From Siphonodentalium dalli (lineage: Eukaryota > Mollusca > Scaphopoda > Gadilida > Siphonodentaliidae), in assembly GCA_032622095.1 (NCBI GenBank), contig CP136066.1, positions 99,163,319-99,227,318 on the forward strand: 64,000 nt of DNA. Reading direction: 5' to 3'. Within the stretch, counting starts at the first letter, position 1. Each line of letters begins with the position of its first letter. A program made the position numbers and the translations under genes. Shown piece by piece: positions 42,990-56,400 of the stretch. The notes below the pieces were generated by a model. It searched no databases. It saw nothing but the letters and a program-made list of their open reading frames with translations, and was not told the origin of the DNA.

Positions 42990-45900
42990 GTAAGATTTTT
43001 ACAGGTCCGTCAGCGCTGTATATCCTGTAAATCGGGGATTTCACTTCAAAGCTAATATCAACATCGAATCGCCTTTCTGATATATCAACATCGAATCGCC
43101 GTTCTGATATATCGAAATCGAATCGAATCTCGAATCTAATCGGCGGAGATATCAAAGTCCGATTTCTCACTAAGTTCTTAAATTTTGCCTACACTAAATA
43201 CGGAGTCTTTTTTATTTGCAATAGCCCGCAGTTGTATCATTGCAGATCAAGAACTTTTGCATACGTGTACGGTTCCTCATTTTTGAATTTTCTACGTTTC
43301 AATGTTGGCCACTTTGTACGTTCTTTTTTTACTGCGGATATTTGGTGTGTATCATGTGTATTATCTAAACCCAACACGAGTCCACGGTGCCGAATCATGT
43401 CGATTCGAAAATCAGCGAATCTGCGAGCCGATTATGTGCAATCTGATATCGGTATCGTATCTAATCTTGAATATTAGCTTAGCAAACGAATAACAAAAAC
43501 GAAAATAGACCTTATACGCTATATCATTCACAACAAATAAACACGGGCATCAATAACACACCATAGATACACCAAAACAAGGACCATCCGATATGGTCAA
43601 ACATTCTCTAAGCTTATCAAGCGGAATAAGATATGAACATTTATTGCAATGAACGTCATTTGTAAAACATGAACATGACAAAAGCTTCACAAGATCATCA
43701 AAATTGAAATCGATACGATGAAAATATTGTTTTTATTGAATTGAATAGAATAGAATATAATTTATTGATCAAATAACGGCCCTGCAGTATCAGGACAGGT
43801 TGCTATTAGTGCTGCGGCCAAACGCAAAAGGCGGTCGGGTACCCCTACCCACGGTAGAACAAGTTGAAATCAAATATTTTTAAAAAGGAGAAATATATAT
43901 TGTTCATGAAAATGATAGTGAAAAATAACTGAATCGGTGTTGCCTATTGTCAAATCGACGATGAACGATACCAGTTACTTATTCCAGAAATTAACGACTT
44001 TGGTATAAGGCGAGCTCTGTGGCTAAGTTCTAAATTATTTGCCAACAGTGTTGGTGTTAAAATTACTACATCATACCATATCTCTACTTGATAGGAAAAA
44101 AGTGTTGGTTAATTTGGATTTTCCTGCCATTTGGAACCGAAACATATATTTTTTGCTGAAAAATCGCTCTTTTTCACAGACATACATGTTTTCAAACATT
44201 ATCATTCAAATGGATATTGCAATAATGCCGAAATATTTAATCCATATGGTGAAGTATAGTTAAGTGACAAGCGTATGCAGAATGAAATTAACAGAACTTT
44301 TGAATTGTTTGCGAGATATTGGATTTTAGCTACCCCTCCCCCAAACAAGTGTTTGATCGAAAAATTATATATTTTTGATAACGATTTTACAGCAGTTTAT
44401 CGGATTCCCAAATTTCTAACATTAGGGGTCACCATATGTTCTTCTTCCTATTTACGTATTTATACAAGGTTCCGATTTCGTGGCTATATTTTTATTTGAC
44501 TGAACCATCAGTATGAGTACCCATTTCTGGCAATTGGCACTCCATATACCACTACTAAGATTTTCGCGATTTCGAGTCGCCATTTCGACGACCTATACTT
44601 TGAAACTATCACAAATTTAGACGAAATAACACAATGAGATAATGATAACATATATCATTGTGCGTATGTTATACTTTTTTTCTGGTTCTTTCCCAGTATA
44701 AACCGTCTCGCAGTTTTTACCAGCATCTTAAAATAACCCGAATTTCTCAAATTCCTCAAGGCCGGTTGGTCAGCCGATGGATTCTTCAGACGGATACCCC
44801 AGATCACCGGAATCCACAAGTTTCGATATTCTTGACGATATTTAGGCAGATTTCTCGCTCATCTGTTCTGGTTCACTAACCGGTTTGTCCTTAATCTAAA
44901 TCTTTGTCATCTTAAAATATTTTTTTTGAAGTTCGTTAAATGACTCTCTTTCAATTTGGACAGAACGTCCTTTGTAATGTCATCATTGATTGTAGAGTAT
45001 ATTCATTAATTGTACTATGATACCAAGTTTTATTGATTTGTTTTCTGGAATGATAAAGTCGTCGCTGCACGGACATAGCTGTAGCATAATATGAGTGAAA
45101 TTAACCATTCGGAATGGCACATTGAGATGACCTTCAACTCAGATCAAGCTTGAAAATCGGTCCCGATTTCGCCGATATCGGAGTGAATTACCCATAAAAA
45201 TCAATAACATGATGCAGCTTATTACCAAAAGCAAAGTATCCCACAAACTGTCTTCCCTTATATAATAAGTAATCATTATTCAAGGAAAACTATTGATTAG
45301 TTTATTAACCCTTTCAATACTAAATGGATTCTCCCACTAAGTTAAAATAGTGTACATCTATTATTGATTTGGAGGAATGAGATTTTATCTGTCGCTCATC
45401 GGACATTCAGTCATCGTGAAGATTTATTTCATATCCATGAGAAACCATAATAACATCGATATGGCGGTCAAGATGGCGGTGATACCATCTGAAAGACTTT
45501 GCTGGCACTCAAAGTAAAGAAAACATGCAGTTATCACATTTGAAAACGAGTCGAAGGCAACGTTCACATGTCCTCTTATGTGTCGACGTTCTTGCAGTTG
45601 TTACCTCGCCAATCACCGCATACAAAACAATTGCAAACAATTGTTGACACAGGAGTATGATGGAGTTCCTCGCGAATTTTTGGAGGAGTGTTTACATTTG
45701 CAGCGTGCGAATTTACATAACCCCTGTGTCGCTGCATCAAGGTCTGTCAAAATTGGGGCAAGTTCAGATTTATCAGACTTCCAACCCAAGTCGAGCGGAT
45801 CCATAGAGTCATTCTTCATAGTTTTTTTTCTTCAAAATAATGATTTGCAAATGCACCCACAGCCAATGCATGTTCTGTAGGGGGAGTCTATGGGGATGAA

Positions 45901-48900
45901 GCGGTCCTTTATCTGAATGTCAATGTCAGCGCATTTGATAAAACGTAATTTGTTGAGGGAGTCACATCTTTCTCCACCATACAGAGGCACATAACACGTC
46001 CAACCAATACGACCCACCCCTCTTGCGTAGCCCGCGCGGTCCTAATCGCACACACTCTTTGCTATTTTTGTAATGTGTGGCGATTCTATCTTAAGTAAGC
46101 CTGTTTTGCCATGACCACACGTTGCCGAATTGGTATCATTGCACAACCACTCCGTGCGTGAATGAAGAGAATGTTCCCACCGAACATCACCGCACCACCA
46201 GTGCTACTGCGAACTGTATGGCCATCTGACTCCAAGAACCTTGACATCAAAATTATGGACTGACTTTTCTCGAATGGACCTGCTTGTTGCTGTGAAACTT
46301 CGCGGATTCGCTCAGGTAAATATTACAGCACTTGTAAGTCGTCCCTGTTCTACGTCTATGTTCGCGAGCTTTCATTGACGGACTCTGGCAGTAATCATCG
46401 AAAACAATTGAGCTTGCCCCATATCGAGATCGAGATATCACATAATTCGCGTACTAATGCCCGACACAATTCGTCACAAGTCGCAACCTTCGTCCATTTA
46501 ACTCTGGAAAGGAGTCCCTCCACCAATCACTGTCTGCGTTCCTATTGGTGGCTCATGAGGCTGACATGGTTCTAACAATGCTTTCGCAAAATTCACCTTG
46601 ACTAGTTTACGCATAGCGTAATCTTTGAAGAGCGATGTTGGAATCGTGGTCAGTTAATGGCTGAAAAACTTGGCCATGTTATGTTGCCGCCGCGATTTTC
46701 AGTTGAATGAGTGGATTGTATTTGACTGACGATATGCCTTTCTCGACAGAATGTGCATGGTCAGGCTTTGGGTGGGTAAACCTATGCCCCTAACTAAAAC
46801 GTCTACACTCTGACACGTGATCAGTTGTATCAATCGCGATTCCAAAAACGACGGGGTACAATACAGCGATGATACCATCACATGAAGTGTTCCCTTGTCG
46901 TCTAGTGTGGCAATATGATAGTCAACATTATCAACGACCCACGGCCACCTTTCTATATATACGTCAGAACCCTCAGCACATTCAGTCATCGTGTCATGCA
47001 GTACGTGAACAGTATAAGTTTTTGCTCCCGATTGAGATTCTATCCACGAACAAATTGAATAAAAAATCTGGGACATTTCTGAGTTCGATTTACTTCGCGG
47101 TTTCGGTTCGTTTATATGATCTGTACGGGTGTTTTTGCCTTGGAAAAAAACTCCATGTGACAACCTTCATGTATGGCCTCTGCTGCCTCCAAATCAATGC
47201 TCCAATGAAGTCTATTTTGTACTTCGTGTGGGCAGGATCATCGCGTTTTGATCATCGAGCTAGAAGGGTGTCGCAGAGGGGGAGGGTTGTTAGTTCTCTA
47301 ACATTTTCCCCTACCATGATGCCCGTAGTCAAACGTGCCGCTGCTCCACACACCAGACAATATTGTTTGGAAAAAAAGCGATACGCTATATAGATCGTCG
47401 TGTCTTTCTCGACGGCCCGCTCGTAGTTTCTTGCCATATCTAGCTCTACATATGAAAATATTAAAAACAAGAGTTTCAAACTGAATTCTAGCAGTGTTCT
47501 GCTGCTAAACTGCTAAGGAATGGAATTATTAGAAAAGAGAGTTTCAAACTGAATTCTAGCAGTGCTCTGCTGCTAAACTGCTAAGGAATGACAATATTAA
47601 AAAAGAGAGTTTCAAACTGAATTCTAGCAGTGCTCTGCTGCTAAACTGCTAAGGAATGAAAATATTAAAAAAGAGAGTTTCAAACTCAATTCTAGCAGTG
47701 TTTTTAATATTTTCATTCCTTAGCAGTTTAGCAGCAGAGCACTGCTAGAATTCAGTTTGAAACTCTCTTTTTTTAATATTTTCATTCCTTAGCAGTTTAG
47801 CAGCATAGCACTGCTATAATTCAGTTTGAAACTCTCTTTTTTAATATTTTCATTCCTTAGCAGTTTAGCAGCATAGCACTGCTAGAATTCAGTTTGAAAC
47901 TCTCTTTTTTAATATTTTCATTCCTTAGCAGTTTAGCAGCATAGCACTGCTAGAATTGAGTTTGAAACTCTCTTTTTTAATATTTTCATTCCTTAGCAGT
48001 TTAGCAGCATAGCACTGCTAGAATTCAGTTTGAAACTCTCTTTTGTTTTATATTTTCATTCCTTAGCAGTTTAGCAGCAGAGCACTGCTAGAATTGAGTT
48101 TGAAACTCTCTTTTTTTAATATTTTCATTCCTCAGCAGTTTAGCAGCATAGCACTGCTAGAATTGAGTTTGATACGCCCTTTTCTTGATTCAGTTGCACT
48201 TAGCACTTAGCCCCTCAAAATATGAGTACCAAATTTTTTTTGACCACGTTTCTTGCCATATCTAGGACCGACGGACAATTAATATTTACCGATAGGAATA
48301 ACTTAGCGTGAAGCACGAAATACCGATATGCAATCTCTGTTATGTTCTTCAGAACCTAATAAACCCGATATAAATACAAGGAATTGAGGGGGCACCCAAA
48401 GGATAAGCTTATTCATTGACAATTAAATATTAGTTTGTATTCAACGGGCTGTGTATTGATATAAACAACCAATATATAAAACTAAACGTGAACAAAATAA
48501 CATGACATGAATTGGAGATCAATAGCCGCCCACATAATGTAGCATGTACACAACTATAGAGCTAGCACTAAATAACAAATGAATAAAATGCAGCTATAAT
48601 ATGCAAGGAAGTTGTGAACTGCAAGATTCTTTCTGTCTGTTGGAACTGAAGTTTTTCAAAATTAACTACATGTTCACTCTAAAATTCAAAATGGCGCCTT
48701 CTAATTATATTACGTTAATGAGAGAAAATAGTTCCAACATAAATGCAAATGAACAACTTATTAAAGAATATACTATACAAACAATTGTATAAACACGCAT
48801 CAGTAATAAATAACAGAGTTTTAATATGCTATAAAACCCATAATACCATAGAATATAACATTTCACATTTAGCATAAAAACGTAATCTGTTCTGTTATGT

Positions 48901-50407
48901 TCTGTTCTGGTGTGAAGTCCCTCCTTTGTGTGGGGGTCATCCAATTCAAAATGGGTAAAATATTGTTCTCGTAAAACTACGTAGCATACTTGTATATGTT
49001 AAATTTTGTATGTTGAATATGATATAAAAGTGTTGGGCTAGGAGTTTAAAATGGTACAATTGTTTGGTAACTTTATGTTTTTGGTTGTTGTTGGGGTATT
49101 GTTAAAAACAGTTCAGGTCTATATACATGCGGCATTCATTGGCCGCGTTGAACCGTACAGCTCGGTTGCTATGTTTATGCCTTCAGTTTTTGTTATTTAT
49201 GTACGACGTGTATGTAATGGAATAGAGGTAGTCGCGTGCACATCTTTCAATTTTTGCTTCACTTTTGTTTTTAATGGTTGAATACAATGAATACAGTGAA
49301 TTGTTTTGTTTTTTTATATATAATTTTTATTGAAAATTGAAATCAAAACAAGCATAGTTTTACAGTATTATACAGTTTAGAAAATAAAAAATATAACATC
49401 AAATAAACAGAGACAATCATATTTAAAGCCAAAGAGGGGATGTCGGTATAGCATGTTTAATTTCGTTTTTTTAGGGAGAGATTTCCCTTTATGAAAAGTT
49501 ATAGAGTTGTGAGAGAGAGGAGAGAGAGAGAGAGGAGAGAGAAAGTGTATAGTTTAAGTTTGTTTTGTAAATTAATGTCATGTGGTATAATAGTTAAGTT
49601 GTGTTTGAGTCAGTACGTTAATGTATTATCAATGTGTGGTACAGGTGATGGTTAGTTGGTTGCTTTTAAGGTATTGGCTTTTCTATTCTTACATATGAAT
49701 AGAAGTATACTACAATAATCTTTATTAAAAAGTGCCAACGTGATATAAGGTGTCAATAAACATGTGTATATCATTCATGATAATAGTTATACTATTTCAG
49801 GCAGTGACTTTGCAATGTAGTCGTTGTTTTATACAGGAACATGTCCCAAGTCCTGCACAATGAACACGTTCCGTGGTATAAATATTCAAAATAGATACGT
49901 TAGGTTAATATACAATATTCGTGTGTATGTAATTCAATTTATTTTAATTTAATTTTAATTTATGTTTAATTTTTAATTTTGCGGCGTGGAATGAACTTAT
50001 TGCTTTGCATATTTATGTTTACTCAAGTAACAAGGTGAATTGTTAATTTTGTTAATATGTGGTTGTTTTTGTCAAGGCCCTTGTATCTGTAGTATCAGCA
50101 ATATGTTGTGTAACTTGTTGATATATATATTTCGATGTTCATTGTAACATTTGCATGATGTTATGAAATGTGATCGATCTTCATCTCCGTTGTTACATAT
50201 AGGGCATTCGGCAGTAGTCATGTTTGATCTAAATGTCTCCCTGCTTGTTGCGCCCTCCGGGTGTATAATCAGCTAGAGATTCTTGGTGTATAGTGGTAGC
50301 ATGGGTTTTTTTATTTATAGACATGGGATCTTTTGGGACACACTAAACGTTGTAGTGCGACGCCGAGAACGAGTCCGGTAAAAGGTGTAGTTGGGAATTT
50401 CAATTTC

Positions 50408-50444
<37 letters not shown>

Positions 50445-53400
50445 TCTAACACAATGCTTTGTGATGTGGGCTCCATGCTGAGTTACAGTATTCGATGATA
50501 GGTCTGACCATGCTTATGTTGAGCTATCGGAAAGTATCGATGTCCAAGTTGGAGAAAGTTCTATTGACTATGCCGATAATTTGAGAAGCTTTATTGTTTT
50601 AGGATATTGTAGGAAGGCTAATCTGGCCGTGTCAAATTGAGCTATAGCGATGGGATATATCGCAGGACAACACATTTCGGGTTTTCGCTGGTTGTGTATT
50701 CACCAGATGTCTGATAGTTGCAGTATGTAACTATTATGACCGCGTTAATTGCTTTCTATGTTTAGGTATGAAGTTTAGGTATGAACAATGGCTGGGCCAC
50801 TCTTGAAGATTTTATGGCGGGAACACAATGTCTCCGATTAGTATATTTTTGATCCGCATTTAGAGGCTACGTTGGTAGCTCTATCTGGTACACTTTGTAG
50901 GCTTTTTAAGATGTTGCGTTGGAATTTATCTATAGATGACCTATGTCTGTCTGATATGTATTAAGCAACTCGATACCGTGTAACATTCTCGGTATGGCAT
51001 AAGTGTTCCACATTTGGTAGGCAATTAATGGTTATATACCGTTATTACCATGAACCCCTGTGCCTGCTAATGAGTAAATTGTTTTACGCCCGGTTGTTAT
51101 TCGGCGCGGTATATCTGGGATGTTAGTCGCATTACGTTCTATGCCCAGGTGTTTGGTGCTGTCAACGTTTGTCTTAAAATTCCCCCTCACAACAAAGGGG
51201 ATATATATACCCCAATCTATACCGTAAACAGCAAACCGGGTCTATTTTAAGCCGACTACTTTTAAAAACGAGCTTAAAGAAGATATTGCGGATAATCATG
51301 ATTTTGTGTTCTTCAGAATCTAATAAACCCGACACATAATGAAATTATGGTGCACTCAAAGGATAAGCGTGTTTAACTAAACACTAGTTCATATTCAGTA
51401 TGGGCTGTTTGTTGATATAAACACCAATCTAAATATATAATTCAACGAGAACAAAATCAATTTGGTCATGAAGCCACAGGGCAATAACCGCAACAAGCAA
51501 CGAAGTTACTATCCATATTCATATACTATAGTAAACAAGATGCCTTCCCGCACCAGAATCCGAAGAGTGCTCAAAGACATGACAGGATAACGTAATTACT
51601 CCACATAACTCATAACAATTTTCCCGTCTTTCACACAGAAGTAAGAAAAACGCTCTTTATTACTACTATATCAGGACTATACCAAGCAGGGACACTCTTT
51701 ATAGAAAACATGACTTGAGTACATTTTGTTCGTTGCATATCTATCTATACTATATATTTTGAGACTTCGTATATATGTGTGTATGTGTGTGTGTGTGTGT
51801 GTACTTCATAGAATCCAAAACGCGTGTACAGATTGAGATCAAATTTCGTATGTAAGTGTAAAATCCCACCGACACCGCCGTAGATGTGTTTTCGAGAAGC
51901 TCTGAGCACCCTTTATCCACTCCCAGTCATCGAAATCAGCTCAAACGGCACGGCCGGGGTTAATAACGTCATTATATATATATATGAAGTCAGAGTCTCC
52001 AAAGTTATACCGGAACAAACACGTGTTTACGTCGTCTTGGGGGTCCACGATGGGAGTCTGACTTCAATGCAATGTTATCGCTCGAAACACGTGTTTACTT
52101 CGTGTTGAGGTTCACGATGGGAGTCTGACAATTGTTATCGCTCGAAATAGTACATTAGGACGGGAACGGCTGGACAGATTGAGCTCAAACTTCCTATCTA
52201 AAGGTAAAATACCACGTACGATGTCGTCCACGCGTTTTCCAGAAGCTCCGAGCACCCGTACTCCACTCCCAGTCATAAAAATCAGCTCAAACGGTACGGC
52301 CGGGGTTAATAACGTCATTATATATATATATACGAAGTCAACGTTATTAGCATCTGCATTGAGTGCATTTCCTAGAACGCAACACGTGTTTTACGTCGTC
52401 TTGAGGTTCACGATGGGAGTCATTTCAATGCAATGTTATCGCTCGAAAGACGTGTTTACTTCGTGTTGAGGTTCACGATGGGAGTCTGACATTTCAATGC
52501 AATGTTATCGCTCGAAATATTATGCAGAAAGGCAGATCTCGGAAACGGGTGGAGCTATCGACCTGAAATTTGCTATGTGAATGTATCTTGCACCGGGTAC
52601 AAATTTTATCGGGTCGCCGAGTCCATGCGACGCCCGTGCAGCGCATGCGCAGACGAGATCTCGGAAACGGGTGGAGCTATCGACTTGAAATTTGCTATGT
52701 GAATGTATCTTGCGCCGGGTACAAATTTTATCGGGTCGCCGAGTCCGTGCGACGCCAGCTTCGCGCATGCGCAGACCAGATCTCGGAAACGGGTGGAGCT
52801 ACCGGGTACAAATTTTTCTTATTGAAACGCGTGGAGCTAAAAATTAAAAACAAATATTAAAAAAATGTCATGTTTCGGACAAGCCGCCGGTGGCGGGCTA
52901 ACCTGCTAGTACTATATATTTTGAGACTTCGTATATATGTGTGTATGTGTGTGTGTGTGTGTGTACTTCATAGAATCCAAAACGCGTGTACAGATTGAGA
53001 TCAAATTTCGTATGTAAGTGTAAAATCCCACCGACACCGCCGTAGATGTGTTTTCGAGAAGCTCTGAGCACCCTTTATCCACTCCCAGTCATCGAAATCA
53101 GCTCAAACGGCACGGCCGGGGTTAATAACGTCATTATATATATATATGAAGTCAGAGTCTCCAAAGTTATACCGGAACAAACACGTGTTTACGTCGTCTT
53201 GGGGGTCCACGATGGGAGTCTGACTTCAATGCAATGTTATCGCTCGAAACACGTGTTTACTTCGTGTTGAGGTTCACGATGGGAGTCTGACAATTGTTAT
53301 CGCTCGAAATAGTACATTAGGACGGGAACGGCTGGACAGATTGAGCTCAAACTTCCTATCTAAAGGTAAAATACCACGTACGATGTCGTCCACGCGTTTT

Positions 53401-56400
53401 CCAGAAGCTCCGAGCACCCGTACTCCACTCCCAGTCATAAAAATCAGCTCAAACGGTACGGCCGGGGTTAATAACGTCATTATATATATATATATACGAA
53501 GTCAACGTTATTAGCATCTGCATTGAGTGCATTTCCTAGAACGCAACACGTGTTTTACGTCGTCTTGAGGTTCACGATGGGAGTCATTTCAATGCAATGT
53601 TATCGCTCGAAAGACGTGTTTACTTCGTGTTGAGGTTCACGATGGGAGTCTGACATTTCAATGCAATGTTATCGCTCGAAATATTATGCAGAAAGGCAGA
53701 TCTCGGAAACGGGTGGAGCTATCGACCTGAAATTTGCTATGTGAATGTATCTTGCACCGGGTACAAATTTTATCGGGTCGCCGAGTCCATGCGACGCCCG
53801 TGCAGCGCATGCGCAGACGAGATCTCGGAAACGGGTGGAGCTATCGACTTGAAATTTGCTATGTGAATGTATCTTGCGCCGGGTACAAATTTTATCGGGT
53901 CGCCGAGTCCGTGCGACGCCAGCTTCGCGCATGCGCAGACCAGATCTCGGAAACGGGTGGAGCTACCGGGTACAAATTTTTCTTATTGAAACGCGTGGAG
54001 CTAAAAATTAAAAACAAATATTAAAAAAATGTCATGTTTCGGACAAGCCGCCGGTGGCGGGCTAACCTGCTAGTGATATATAAAGTACGCTTGGTGGTAT
54101 TCAACGTATTTGTCGGCCCATTTTGCTTCTGAGAATCAGATCGGCAGATGGTATATATCACAATCTCAGTCTTCCAACCAGCATTGACACAATACGAACG
54201 TATAATACGGATTATAAATGCCATAATGTGCTGACATTCGGGAGGACAGGCTGTTGACCAAGCAGAATCATAAGCGTTTAGTGTTGTTGGTCTTTTTCTG
54301 ATATACCAATAAAGAGCATTTGTCTTATATACGTTTATAGTCCAGGCGTCAGCTGAGGCAAGGTGTCACCCGGATAGGGAATTTATGACACTTATATTTT
54401 CTTGTAGATAGATAACTGATATTTCACGATCTGCTTTTTGCATAGACGTATAATAAAGGATGCGATTTTGGATACAGCTGATTATCTGAAGGAATTTACC
54501 CTGCATTTTACATGTATGTCATTTTTCGAGAATGGTCAATTTGAACTTTTCGTTATAAAGCTACTAAAAGAGAAGAAAGGATATCCGATCTTTTTGTAGC
54601 ACAATAGTTTGTAATTGATTAATTCCTAAAAGGAAATGAACAACAACGCCAATTATAGTTTCGGGGGGGGGGGGGGGGGCTTAAGTTTTTCGTTTTAATT
54701 TCGAAAAGGTTGGCGCGACTGCCCGGCTATTAGTTTATAATAATGAAATTGAATATACTTTCATATGATATGCCACTTGATTAAATAGTTCGCCAAATGC
54801 GAATTCTACAAAGATTGAAAGGTGATGTTTTGTCTGAATCATCACGAAAAAAAATGCGCGAAACGTAATTCGAACGAGCATGGCGACACGCATATATAGA
54901 ACTTGACGTTGTTCGTTTCCTTTTAGAAAGCAACGACAAAAAGATCTGAGATCATTCTCTTTTTATAGTTTTACTAGCAGGTTAGCCCGCCACCGGCGGC
55001 TTGTCCGAAACATGACATTTTTTTAATATTTGTTTTTAATTTTTAGCTCCACGCGTTTCAATAAGAAAAATTTGTACCCGGTAGCTCCACCCGTTTCCGA
55101 GATCTGGTCTGCGCATGCGCGAAGCTGGCGTCGCACGGACTCGGCGACCCGATAAAATTTGTACCCGGCGCAAGATACATTCACATAGCAAATTTCAAGT
55201 CGATAGCTCCACCCGTTTCCGAGATCTCGTCTGCGCATGCGCTGCACGGGCGTCGCATGGACTCGGCGACCCGATAAAATTTGTACCCGGTGCAAGATAC
55301 ATTCACATAGCAAATTTCAGGTCGATAGCTCCACCCGTTTCCGAGATCTGCCTTTCTGCATAATATTTCGAGCGATAACATTGCATTGAAATGTCAGACT
55401 CCCATCGTGAACCTCAACACGAAGTAAACACGTCTTTCGAGCGATAACATTGCATTGAAATGACTCCCATCGTGAACCTCAAGACGACGTAAAACACGTG
55501 TTGCGTTCTAGGAAATGCACTCAATGCAGATGCTAATAACGTTGACTTCGTATATATATATATAATGACGTTATTAACCCCGGCCGTACCGTTTGAGCTG
55601 ATTTTTATGACTGGGAGTGGAGTACGGGTGCTCGGAGCTTCTGGAAAACGCGTGGACGACATCGTACGTGGTATTTTACCTTTAGATAGGAAGTTTGAGC
55701 TCAATCTGTCCAGCCGTTCCCGTCCTAATGTACTATTTCGAGCGATAACAATTGTCAGACTCCCATCGTGAACCTCAACACGAAGTAAACACGTGTTTCG
55801 AGCGATAACATTGCATTGAAGTCAGACTCCCATCGTGGACCCCCAAGACGACGTAAACACGTGTTTGTTCCGGTATAACTTTGGAGACTCTGACTTCATA
55901 TATATATATAATGACGTTATTAACCCCGGCCGTGCCGTTTGAGCTGATTTCGATGACTGGGAGTGGATAAAGGGTGCTCAGAGCTTCTCGAAAACACATC
56001 TACGGCGGTGTCGGTGGGATTTTACACTTACATACGAAATTTGATCTCAATCTGTACACGCGTTTTGGATTCTATGAAGTACACACACACACACACACAT
56101 ACACACATATATACGAAGTCTCAAAATATATATTATAGACTAGCAGGTTAGCCCGCCACCGGCGGCTTGTCCGAAACATGACATTTTTTTAATATTTGTT
56201 TTTAATTTTTAGCTCCACGCGTTTCAATAAGAAAAATTTGTACCCGGTAGCTCCACCCGTTTCCGAGATCTGGTCTGCGCATGCGCGAAGCTGGCGTCGC
56301 ACGGACTCGGCGACCCGATAAAATTTGTACCCGGCGCAAGATACATTCACATAGCAAATTTCAAGTCGATAGCTCCACCCGTTTCCGAGATCTCGTCTGC

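Noticed and set aside
47455-48180. CRISPR-like or tRNA-like array
   Set aside because: Whole units repeat without unique spacers, and orientation switches midway; a satellite explains it.
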